From contig CALZHQ010000053.1 in the NCBI GenBank assembly GCA_945787295.1, positions 1 to 43,996 on the forward strand: DNA of 43,996 nucleotides. Direction: 5' to 3'. The DNA is from an uncultured Desulfuromonadales bacterium. Lineage in GTDB: Bacteria; Desulfobacterota; Desulfuromonadia; Desulfuromonadales; Geopsychrobacteraceae. Below are positions 1-7,641 of the stretch, one piece after another (within the stretch, counting starts at the first letter, position 1; each line of letters opens with the position of its first letter). A program made the translations under genes and the position numbers. A model generated the notes under the pieces. That model was not told the DNA's origin, ran no database searches, and saw only the letters and a program-made list of their open reading frames with translations.

Positions 1-677
1 GCAATCGCTTTATCGGTCGGCGAGGTGCGCGAAGCGATCAGGCCGATACCGAGCCGGGCCGCCTTGGCGACCATCTCGGTGGAAACCCGTCCCGAGGTGA
101 CCAGCATCTTGTCCTGCAGCTCAAGGTTACGGAACATCGCTTCCCCGGCCAGCCGGTCGAGGGTGTTGTGGCGACCGATATCCTCGGCGTAGATCAGCAG
201 ACCGTCGCTGTCACCGATCGCTGCGGAATGGATGCCACCATGGCTACGGTACTGCTCGGTCAGGCCGTTGAGGTCTTTCATCAGCCGGCAGAGCCCTTCA
301 CTGCGGTAGCTGCGGTGCCGTTGCCGGGAATCGGCGATCAGTGAATCCGGCAGGTTGTAGGCGATGCCGGTGCCACAGCCGGAGGTCAGGGTCGGCTGCA
401 AACGCTGCGGCAGCTCGCCGCGCAGCCGCACCTCGGCCAGGCCGAAGTCGCTGCAGACCCCCAAGGTCTGGATGTCGTCAAGAGAATTAACAAAGCCCTG
501 CAGGCGGAAGAAGCCGGCCAGCAGGAAGTTGAGCTTGTGCGGCGAACAGACCAGGGTTGCCAGCTCGCGACCGTTGACCTTTAGGCGCAGCGGGTACTCC
601 TGCACCACCTGGCGTTCGATCTGTTCGCTGCGCCCCTGGACGACGCGAACAACTTTATGGGTTGATGACTTATGCAT
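1..677 (-). CDS. fdhD: FdhD, formate dehydrogenase sulfurtransferase (C-terminus off the window)
   Basis: FdhD passes sulfur from the IscS desulfurase to the molybdenum cofactor of formate dehydrogenase in the cytoplasm. About 225 residues are visible from an ATG at 675-677; the last part lies beyond base 1. Family blocks are clear: ELATLVCSP, QYRSHGGIHSAA, EDIGRHNTLDR and LVTSGRVSTEM. The loop that is CxxC in E. coli FdhD reads SGCGTG here, so only Cys101 remains. It is the last visible gene of formate dehydrogenase operon 1, separated from the membrane-subunit gene by 109 nt that contain a hairpin. It closely resembles the FdhD half of the fusion at 9605-11014, including long identical blocks, which suggests a duplication. 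Confidence 0.93.
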   Translation of the reverse strand, partial: MHKSSTHKVVRVVQGRSEQIERQVVQEYPLRLKVNGRELATLVCSPHKLNFLLAGFFRLQGFVNSLDDIQTLGVCSDFGLAEVRLRGELPQRLQPTLTSGCGTGIAYNLPDSLIADSRQRHRSYRSEGLCRLMKDLNGLTEQYRSHGGIHSAAIGDSDGLLIYAEDIGRHNTLDRLAGEAMFRNLELQDKMLVTSGRVSTEMVAKAARLGIGLIASRTSPTDKAI

Positions 678-746
678 AGCACTCATCCATCATTTCAAGC
701 GGACCTTTAGGGTAACCCCTCTGCCGGTCCGGTTCAATTCATTTTA

Positions 747-779
747 CTGCCGCCGACCTCTCCTGGACGCCGGCGGCAG
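747..779 (-). repeat. Intergenic hairpin, REP-like
   Basis: A perfect 9-bp inverted repeat (CTGCCGCCG / CGGCGGCAG) encloses a 15-nt loop containing CAGGAGAGG. It lies between the membrane-subunit gene and fdhD1. No T-run follows on the minus strand, so it is not a classical terminator; it may stabilise or process the mRNA. The loop and right arm resemble the hairpin at 13593-13622, which lies in the opposite orientation. Confidence 0.5.
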
Positions 780-786
780 CGTTGTG

Positions 787-2022
787 TTAACCGATATCGG
801 AAACCGGCTTGCCTTTCGGCAGCGCCTCTTTTTCCTCTTTCGAGCCCGCATCATCGATCTTGTGGAAGGAATCGGGCAACGAATAATCGACCGTTTCCGG
901 GTGATGCTCGAAGATCGGGAAATACTTGGCGATCAGCACGAAGAACAGGATGTGCCCGGCGATGATGCCGATGGTCACCAGCGACTCGATCAGAGACGGA
1001 TAGTAGAGGTGGTTCGGATCCATCATGCCGAACATCGAGACGTTGAAGCGGTTGAGGACCAAACCGAAGATCACCAGCAGGGCGGCGATCACCCGGCGGC
1101 GGTCGTCGTTGCGGACCGAGGTGCTGGTGAACATGAGAAACGGCAGGATAAAACCGAAGCCCATCTCCAACACGAACAGCAGGGTCAGCACCGGGGTGTC
1201 GAAAAACGGCCCTTCCGACAGCGCCATCAGGGTGTAGATACGCAGGAAGATGTAAAAGCCGAGGGTGTAGGGCAGAATCTTTGCCAGGGTGCGCAGCAGC
1301 ACGCCCTCGTTCGGCTGGCCCATCCACTTGTGGCAGGCGGTCGCCTCGACAATGATAATGCACATCCCGCAGCAGATGGCGCTGACCCAGAACAGCAGCG
1401 GCAGCAGCGGGTTATACCAGAGGCTGTGCAGCTTATCGACGGCGATCAAGAAGAAGGTGCCGAGGGATGACTGATGCAGGGTCGAAATAGCGGCGGCCAG
1501 AATCACCAGCGGCATCTCCAGCCAACGCAGCACCCGCAACGGAATGTGCCAACCGAACCGCTCCGCTACCGGCGCACAAAACTCGAGGAACAGCACCGTG
1601 GTGTAGGCCATGACACACATGGCAACCTCGAACATTGGTGAATGCAGGTTCCAGTAGCGCAGAACGTGCCAGCCTTTGTGCGGCTGGCCAAGGTCGAGCA
1701 CCAGGCCGACACAGACCAACGAGTAACCGAGGAAACCGGTGACAATCGCCGGGCGCACCAGCGGCTCAAGCTTCTTGATATTGAAGCAGTGGACGATAGC
1801 GCCAAGGGTGAAAGCCCCGGCCGCCAGCGGCACCGCAGTGACAACATCAAAAGAAATCCACAATCCCCAGGGATAGGTATCATCCATGTTGGTGGTTGCT
1901 CCCAGGCCGAAAACAAAACGGGCGAGGGAGGCAACGGCGGCCAAAGCCACCAGGAAAATCATAAATTTAATAAAGCCGTGGTAGCCTTTGATCTCTTTCG
2001 CAACAGCGCGTACAGCAGTCAT
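787..2022 (-). CDS. NrfD/HybB-family membrane subunit of formate dehydrogenase 1
   Basis: A polytopic inner-membrane protein of 411 residues with about ten hydrophobic segments. It resembles the HybB/NrfD/PsrC family, which exchanges electrons with (mena)quinone without heme. The N-terminal part has the family stretch YPWGLWISFD, followed by LDLGQPHKGWHVLRYWN. It starts 2 nt after fdnH1, with an AGGAGG ribosome site inside the end of that gene, so it is the third gene of operon 1. It therefore probably replaces the FdnI cytochrome b as anchor and quinone-reducing subunit. Operon 2 in this window uses the FdnI type instead. The C-terminus is a charged cytoplasmic tail rich in K, E and D. Confidence 0.88.
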   Translation of the reverse strand: MTAVRAVAKEIKGYHGFIKFMIFLVALAAVASLARFVFGLGATTNMDDTYPWGLWISFDVVTAVPLAAGAFTLGAIVHCFNIKKLEPLVRPAIVTGFLGYSLVCVGLVLDLGQPHKGWHVLRYWNLHSPMFEVAMCVMAYTTVLFLEFCAPVAERFGWHIPLRVLRWLEMPLVILAAAISTLHQSSLGTFFLIAVDKLHSLWYNPLLPLLFWVSAICCGMCIIIVEATACHKWMGQPNEGVLLRTLAKILPYTLGFYIFLRIYTLMALSEGPFFDTPVLTLLFVLEMGFGFILPFLMFTSTSVRNDDRRRVIAALLVIFGLVLNRFNVSMFGMMDPNHLYYPSLIESLVTIGIIAGHILFFVLIAKYFPIFEHHPETVDYSLPDSFHKIDDAGSKEEKEALPKGKPVSDIG

Positions 2023-2024
2023 CG

Positions 2025-2864
2025 TTAGTCCTCCTTCTCTTCTGCAGGAGTCTCGACCTGCTCAGCGGCTTCATTTTCGTTCTTCAAACGATCGCGGCGG
2101 TGGTTAATCCAGGAAAGCGCCGAGAGGCTGCCACCAACGGTGAGGAAAGCCGCCGGGACAAAGCGCAGTGCCTGCCAGGTGTACTCCGGTAGCGGACGCA
2201 GGGTGACCGGCTTGAAGCCGAGCTCGTTGAAAGGCAGGCTGGTCAGGTACATAACCGTGGTGCCGCCCGCTTCTTCTTTACCGTACAGCTTGTTGACGTA
2301 CTTGCCCGGGTTTTTCGCCATGCGCTCCTCGGCGATTTTGATCAGTTCCTCGCGAGGCCCGTAAGTGATCGCGGTCGGGCAGGCAGTCGCACAAGCCGGC
2401 TGCATCCCTTCTTTGATCCGGCTGTAACAACCGGTGCACTTTTTGACCAACGGTAAGCCTTTGCTCCATTCGTACTTCGGAACACCGAAGGGACAGGCAA
2501 CCATGCAGAAACGGCAGCCGATACAGCGATCGGCCTTGTAGATGACCGGACCTTCAGCCGTCTTCTCAAAAGCGCCGACCGGACAGACCGAAGCACACGC
2601 CGGATCGTCGCAGTGCATGCACATCTCTTTGTAGAAGGCGAACTCGTTCTGGCCATTCTTCTGATAGTCACGGAACTTGATGCGGGTAAAGGTGTACTCC
2701 GACATCGCTGGCGGGTTCTGATAACCCTCGCCGCTGAAGAATTCGGTCTCTTCCGCTTCCAGCTGGTTCCACTGCTTGCAGGCGACCTGACAGCCGCGGC
2801 AGCCGGTGCACTTGGTCATATCGATCAGGAAGGCATTTTGTTTTTTGTTATTTAAATTGCTCAT
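2025..2864 (-). CDS. fdnH: Formate dehydrogenase 1 iron-sulfur (beta) subunit
   Basis: A ferredoxin-like electron-transfer subunit of 279 residues. It carries four cysteine clusters typical of FdnH/HybA proteins: CTGCRGCQVACK near residue 18, CMHCDDPACASVCPVGAF near 82, CIGCRFCMVACPFG near 114, and a CTGCYSR/ACATACP set near 143-162. These should bind four [4Fe-4S] clusters that carry electrons from the molybdenum subunit to the membrane subunit. A hydrophobic segment near residues 228-250 (FVPAAFLTVGGSLSALSWI) probably anchors the protein to the membrane. It overlaps the end of fdnG1 by 4 nt (ATGA), which suggests translational coupling. A strong AGGAGG site precedes the start. Confidence 0.92.
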   Translation of the reverse strand: MSNLNNKKQNAFLIDMTKCTGCRGCQVACKQWNQLEAEETEFFSGEGYQNPPAMSEYTFTRIKFRDYQKNGQNEFAFYKEMCMHCDDPACASVCPVGAFEKTAEGPVIYKADRCIGCRFCMVACPFGVPKYEWSKGLPLVKKCTGCYSRIKEGMQPACATACPTAITYGPREELIKIAEERMAKNPGKYVNKLYGKEEAGGTTVMYLTSLPFNELGFKPVTLRPLPEYTWQALRFVPAAFLTVGGSLSALSWINHRRDRLKNENEAAEQVETPAEEKED

Positions 2865-5800
2865 GCTTTCAGACCTCCTTTCTCGATATTACAGAGGAAC
2901 GCTTTATATTCCGGGATGGTGGTGTTGGCGTCGCCGGTAGCCGTGGTCAACATGTTGGCGCTTCCGCCAGTCGCCAAACCATTAAAGCCGAAGTGCCACG
3001 GCAGACCGACCTGCTCGATCATCTTGCCTTGAACACGCAGCGGCTTGATCCGCGAGGTGACCAACGCACGGGCTTCGATCTTGCCACGCGGGGAGGAAAC
3101 TGTGACCATGTCACCGTTCTTAAGGCTCTTCCACTCGGCCAACTCTTCACTGATCTCGACAAACATGTCGGGAACCAGCTCGACCAGCCACGGCAGATTC
3201 CGGGTCATTGCACCCGCTTGCCAGTGCTCGGAGACACGATAGGTCGTGCCGACGTACGGGTACTTACCGGTATTGTCGATCTTCCCGGGTGTTGCCACCG
3301 CAGGATTACTCTGCTGGGAGGTCATCAAGTTGCGAACCGGACTTTCCATCGGCTCGTAATGCTCTGGGAAAGGCCCATCAGCCATACCGGCTGCAAACAA
3401 ACGGCCGTAACCTTCAGCGATCATAATAAATGGCGACTTGGTCCCGTCTTCACTCATCGGTACCCAACCACCGTCCGGCACATCGCCTTCCCACTTGCGG
3501 GTCAGCTTGTTCCAGCTGATGATTGGCCTTTTCGGATCCCACGGCTTGCCCTCAAGGTCGACAGAAGCGCGGTTGTAAAGCACCCGACGGTTGACCGGCC
3601 AGCACCAGGACCAGTTGTGGTAAAAACCCATGCCAGTTGGGTCTTCCAGACCGCGGCGCTGCATCATATTGCCCTTCTCCGTGTAGGAGTTGCAGTAGAG
3701 CCAGTTGCCGCTGGTGGTTGAACCATCGGCCTGCAGGAAGGCAAAGCTTGGGACCTGCTGACCTTTTTTGTACAGCTTGCCTTTGATGGTGATATCACGG
3801 GTAAATTGACCGTTGCACTCACGAGCGACCATGTCGATATCCGGCTCGTGACCGTTACCGTAATTCCAGGCCAATTCAGTGATCGGGCCAGGGAAGGTTC
3901 CGTCTTTGGCGTACAATTTTTTCAGATTTTTGACCCACTGATCGACGATGAAAGCATCACTTTCTGCGTGTCCCGGCGGATTGACTGCCTTGTAGCGCCA
4001 CTGAGCCCAGCGGCCGGAGTTGGAGATGGAGCCTTCTTTTTCCACCGACGAGGCGGCCGGCAGGAGGAAAACTTCCGTATCAATGGTTTTGGGATCAACG
4101 CCAGGACGACGCCAGAAAACCGAAGTTTCTGTTTCCCAAAGATCAGCAGCGACCATCCATTTGAGGCTGTCGAGGCCGTTGGCGATGGCGCCGGCATCAG
4201 GACCACCGACGATCGGGTTGGTACCCATGCAGACCAAGCCTTCAAAACCGCCACCCTGCAACCGCTCCATCAAATTGATGAAAGAGTAGTTACCACTGCG
4301 CTTCGGCAGGTAGTCGTAGCGGAAGTCATTCTTTTCGGTCGCGGCATCACCCCAGTAGGCCTTGAGCAAACTTGCCATGTACTTCGGCGTGTTGCTCCAC
4401 CAGTTGGCGCTTTGCTTGTCAGTGGTTTTCGGAGTCCACTTATTGTTGTATTCGGCCAGGCTCTTATTGTCGTAAGTCGGAACCTTCAGGTAGCCAGGCA
4501 GAATATGGTAGAGGATCGCGTAATCGGTCGAGCCCTGAACATTCGACTCGCCACGCAGAGCGTTGATGCCGCCACCGGCCAGGCCGATGTTACCGAGGAG
4601 CAGCTGCATCATCGCATAGGAACGTACATTCTGGGTTCCGTGGGTGTGCTGGGTGGTCCCCATGGCATACATGATGGTCGCAACTTTGCCCGCCTTGCCG
4701 GTGCTGGCGAAAGTGCGGATAACTTCCATGTAGTCCTGGATAGCAGTACCGGTAATTTCGCAAACCTTCTCCGGGGTGTAGCGGGAGTAGTGCTTTTTCA
4801 GCAACTGGTAGACACTGCGAGGGTGCTGCAGGTTATCGTCGCGCAACTGAATACCATCCTTGTCGGTCTGGTAAGCCCAGGAGTCTTTGCTGTATTTGAA
4901 GTCATCGGATTCGTAGCCGGAAAACAGGCCATCATCAAACGTGTAATCTTCGCTGACCAAGAAGGCCGCATTGGTGTAGTTGACAACGTAGTCTTTGTGA
5001 ATCAGATCGTTATTCAGGATGTAATTGATCATGCCGCCGATAAAGGCGATATCGGTTCCGGGGCGTAGCTGGGCGTAGGTATCCGCCTTGGACGAGGTCC
5101 GGGTGTAACGCGGGTCGACAGAAATCAGCTTGGCGCCGTTATCCATCGCCTCTTCAACGTATTTAAATGAAATCGGGTGGTTCTCAGCCGGATTGGACCC
5201 GATACACATGATGACATCTGCGTGCTTGATGTCGATCCAGTGGTTGGTCATTGCTCCGCGACCGAATGAGGCTGCCAGACCGGCAACCGTTGCGGAGTGT
5301 CATATTCGCGCCTGGTGTTCTAAATAACCGACGCCCATGGCACGGGCGAACTTGCCGAGCAGGTAGCACTCTTCGTTATCCAGCGCTGCGGCACCGATCA
5401 TCGCCATACCGTCATTGCGGTTGACGGTGTACATCTCGCCGTTGATCTTTTCCTGCTTAACGAAGTTGCGATCGCGGGTTTCCTTCATGTTCTTGGCGAT
5501 CCGCTCCATCGCCCAGTCCCAGGATTTTTCTTCCCACTTGTCGCTCTTCGGTGCGCGGTACTGGACCTTGGTCAAGCGACGCTCGTTGTTGGCGACCTGA
5601 AACAGTGCGCTACCTTTGGAGCAGAGCGCGCCCTGGTTGATCGGATGCTCCGGGTCACCTTCGATGTTGACGACCTTGCCATCCTTGGTGTGGACGATCA
5701 TGCCGCAGCCGACCGCGCAGTAAGGGCAGACGGTGGTGCTGGTCTGCAGCCCCTTGGTGCGCAGTGTCGGGGAATCGACACTCGCCTGGGAAGGTTTGCC

Positions 5801-5866
5801 GGTCAGGGCGACAGAACCAGCCGCCAGGCCGCTACCTTTGAGAAAGTTACGTCTTGAAATTGCCAT
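2861..5866 (-). CDS. fdnG: Selenocysteine formate dehydrogenase 1, catalytic (alpha) subunit
   Basis: A periplasmic formate-oxidising molybdenum or tungsten enzyme of 1001 residues when the TGA at 5300-5302 is read as selenocysteine (Sec189). The Tat signal SRRNFLK is at the N-terminus. The [4Fe-4S] ligands are C47, C50, C54 and C82. The active-site context is HQARI-U-HSATVAGLA, followed by FGRGAMTNHW, as in E. coli FdnG. Without readthrough the gene would appear as two pieces (5300-5866 and 2861-5251). The RNA after the TGA forms a SECIS hairpin. An AAGGAG site precedes the ATG. A sigma-54 promoter lies about 65-80 nt upstream. The gene is first in its operon and overlaps fdnH1 by 4 nt. Confidence 0.96.
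5270..5302 (-). promoter_or_regulatory. SECIS element and UGA(Sec) codon of fdnG1
   Basis: On the minus strand the TGA (5300-5302) is followed by 11 nt, then by the arms GGUUGCC and GGCAGCC around the loop GGUCU. This is a 7-bp stem with one G-U pair and a GU-containing loop. The spacing and loop match what I recall of the E. coli fdhF SECIS, the SelB binding site. Confidence 0.9.
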
Positions 5867-5929
5867 TCATTTCTCTCCTTGCGTATATTTTGTTGAGCCA
5901 TCAGATAACAGAAAGCTGCCCGCTCCATG

Positions 5930-5946
5930 CGCAAGGGTCGTACCAA
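5930..5946 (-). promoter_or_regulatory. Sigma-54 (-24/-12) promoter of formate dehydrogenase operon 1
   Basis: The minus strand reads TTGGTACGACCCTTGCG, with GG (plus 5943-5944) and GC (plus 5931-5932) separated by exactly 10 nt. It matches the TTGGCACG-N4-TTGCW consensus at nearly every conserved position. The start site would be near 5919, leaving about 50 nt before the fdnG1 ATG. A sigma-54 activator gene is the divergent neighbour. Confidence 0.8.
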
Positions 5947-5973
5947 TTCGTTTACGATATTTTCTAATTAGTC

Positions 5974-5986
5974 GAAAATTTTGATA
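5974..5986 (-). promoter_or_regulatory. Possible IHF site between promoter and activator sites
   Basis: The minus strand reads TATCAAAATTTTC, which fits WATCAA-N4-TTR at all but the last position. It lies between the sigma-54 promoter and the GTGGGWC cluster, the usual place for DNA bending at such promoters. The match is short and the region AT-rich, so it is tentative. Confidence 0.4.
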
Positions 5987-6032
5987 AAACTCGTTTCTAC
6001 TCTTTAAAACAACACCGGATGCTGGGCATTTT

Positions 6033-6097
6033 CCCACGCCAACAGTGGGTCATCCTGTCCCGGGGGTGGGTCGCAACGACCCGACATTTTGTCCCAC
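6033..6097. promoter_or_regulatory. Cluster of inverted repeats, likely enhancer for the NtrC-type activator
   Basis: The 410-nt divergent region 5867-6276 holds no gene. Within it, GTGGGTC occurs at 6045-6051 and 6066-6072, 21 bp apart, and its inverse GTCCCAC at 6091-6097. CCCAC at 6033-6037 pairs with GTGGG at 6045-6049. GGGTCG-CAA-CGACCC (6068-6082) is a perfect palindrome and GACA-TTT-TGTC lies at 6083-6093. The cluster sits about 90-150 bp upstream of the operon 1 promoter, typical for upstream activator sites. Confidence 0.5.
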
Positions 6098-6182
6098 ACG
6101 CGAGCCAATTCGCTCTGCCATCATTGAGCTTGTCAGAGCTTTTTCAATCGCTTAACGGCAAAAACCTTGAAGTTGCTTCCCA

Positions 6183-6198
6183 TGGGCTGAAACTTGCG
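6183..6198 (+). promoter_or_regulatory. Possible sigma-54 promoter for the activator/kinase genes
   Basis: TGGGCTGAAACTTGCG has GG (6184-6185) and GC (6196-6197) separated by 10 nt and a good TTGC -12 box; the -24 box is only partly conserved. It faces the activator gene, whose ATG is about 80 nt downstream. If real, the activator controls its own transcription. Confidence 0.35.
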
Positions 6199-6276
6199 TG
6201 TACCATGACGCTTATGCCAACGGCTTTAATGTTGGCTAGAATAGAGCTATCAACCTTTTGCGGGTGCGATCGATCA

Positions 6277-7641
6277 ATGACGCTGAAAATACTTATCTGT
6301 GATGACGAAGAGGGGATGCGCCGTTACCTTGGCAAGATGCTGCAGAACTGGGGCTATCAGACCGAAAGCTTCGCCAGCCCCCTGCTGCTGCTGAAAAGCC
6401 TCAAGGAAATCGACACCGCCCCCGATCTGTTGCTGCTCGATGTCAAGATGCCGGAGATGGACGGCATCGAAGTGCTCAAGCAGCTAAAAGAGCTGCAACC
6501 GCAGCTGCCGGTGATCATGATGACCGGCCATGGCACCATCGAATCGGCGGTCGAAGCGATGAAGTTCGGCGCCTACGATTACCTGACGAAACCCTTCCCC
6601 CAGGAAAAACTGTTCGCCCAGGTCAAGCACGCCCTTGATCAGCAGCGGCTGCGCGAAGAGAACAGCGCGCTGAAAAAAGAGCTTCAGGCGCAGAAGGTCC
6701 CCGCAACTCCAATTTTCCACAGTGATCGTTTTCGGCAAGCCTATGAGCTGGCCCTGGCGGTGGCCGACAGCGATTCCAGCATCCTGGTGCTGGGCGAAAG
6801 CGGCACCGGCAAGGAACTGGTCGCCGCCGCGATCCACTACGGCAGCCCACGCAAGGACAACCGGTTTCTGGCGATCAACTGCGCGGCGCTCTCGGAGACC
6901 CTGCTGGAAAGCCAGCTGTTCGGCCACGTCAAGGGCGCCTTCACCGGGGCGATTCAGGCCCAGAAAGGCCTGCTGGAAGAGACCGACCAGGGAACCCTGT
7001 TCCTCGATGAGGTTGGCGAGCTGAGCCCGTCCCTGCAGGCCAAGCTGCTGCGCGTGCTGCAGGAAGGGGAGTTCATCCCGGTCGGCTCGACCAAGACGAA
7101 ACGGGTCGACGTTCGCTTCGTAGCCGCCACCAACAAGAACCTGCAGGAAGAGGTGACCGCTGGCCGCTTCCGCGAAGACCTCTTCTATCGTCTCAATGTC
7201 ATCAGTATCGAGCTGCCGCCGCTGCGTGAGCGTTGCGAAGATATCGAACCGCTGGCCGAACATTTTCTGCAGAAGATCGCCAGTAAAAGCCGGCGACAGG
7301 TAAAGGGAATCGAAGCGGAGGCCCTGGCAGTGCTGAAGAGCTATCACTGGCCCGGCAATGTCCGGGAGCTGGAAAATGTCATGGAGCGCTGCAGCATCCT
7401 GGCCCGGGAAGGGATGATCACTGCGGATATGCTGCCGTTCAAACAGGACCACACACGGAGCCTGGAAGAATCGACTATGCCGCTCAACCTGCGTGATACC
7501 GAGCGGTTGCAGGTGATCCGGGCCTTGCGCGAAACCAGGTGGAACAAAAGTCGCGCCGCACAGTTGCTCGGCGTCACCCGCAAAACCATCGATCGCAAGA
7601 TCAAAGAGTTCGATCTCAATCAATCTGAGTTGCTCGACTGA
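6277..7641 (+). CDS. NtrC-family sigma-54-dependent response regulator
   Basis: A cytoplasmic transcription activator of 454 residues. An N-terminal receiver domain has acidic residues D9 and D10 and the phospho-acceptor D55 ([13 protein letters not shown]). A central AAA+ domain has Walker A GESGTGKE near residue 172, the sigma-54 contact loop GAFTGA near 220 and Walker [13 protein letters not shown]-terminal Fis-type helix-turn-helix follows ([16 protein letters not shown]). The reading frame is open back to 6019, but the receiver begins at the 6277 ATG. The stop overlaps the kinase start by one base (TGATG). Position opposite formate dehydrogenase operon 1, whose promoter is sigma-54 type, suggests that operon as target. 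The target is inferred. Confidence 0.95.
   Translation: MTLKILICDDEEGMRRYLGKMLQNWGYQTESFASPLLLLKSLKEIDTAPDLLLLDVKMPEMDGIEVLKQLKELQPQLPVIMMTGHGTIESAVEAMKFGAYDYLTKPFPQEKLFAQVKHALDQQRLREENSALKKELQAQKVPATPIFHSDRFRQAYELALAVADSDSSILVLGESGTGKELVAAAIHYGSPRKDNRFLAINCAALSETLLESQLFGHVKGAFTGAIQAQKGLLEETDQGTLFLDEVGELSPSLQAKLLRVLQEGEFIPVGSTKTKRVDVRFVAATNKNLQEEVTAGRFREDLFYRLNVISIELPPLRERCEDIEPLAEHFLQKIASKSRRQVKGIEAEALAVLKSYHWPGNVRELENVMERCSILAREGMITADMLPFKQDHTRSLEESTMPLNLRDTERLQVIRALRETRWNKSRAAQLLGVTRKTIDRKIKEFDLNQSELLD

Noticed and set aside
364..1470. Long plus-strand open frame (368 codons)
   Set aside because: It runs antisense to fdhD1 and the HybB-type gene, has arginine- and glutamine-rich low-complexity sequence and no family motif; it is a shadow of GC-rich coding DNA.
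3806..5068. Plus-strand open frame of 420 codons opposite fdnG1
   Set aside because: The minus strand encodes a clear formate dehydrogenase; the antisense product has no domain and no ribosome site.
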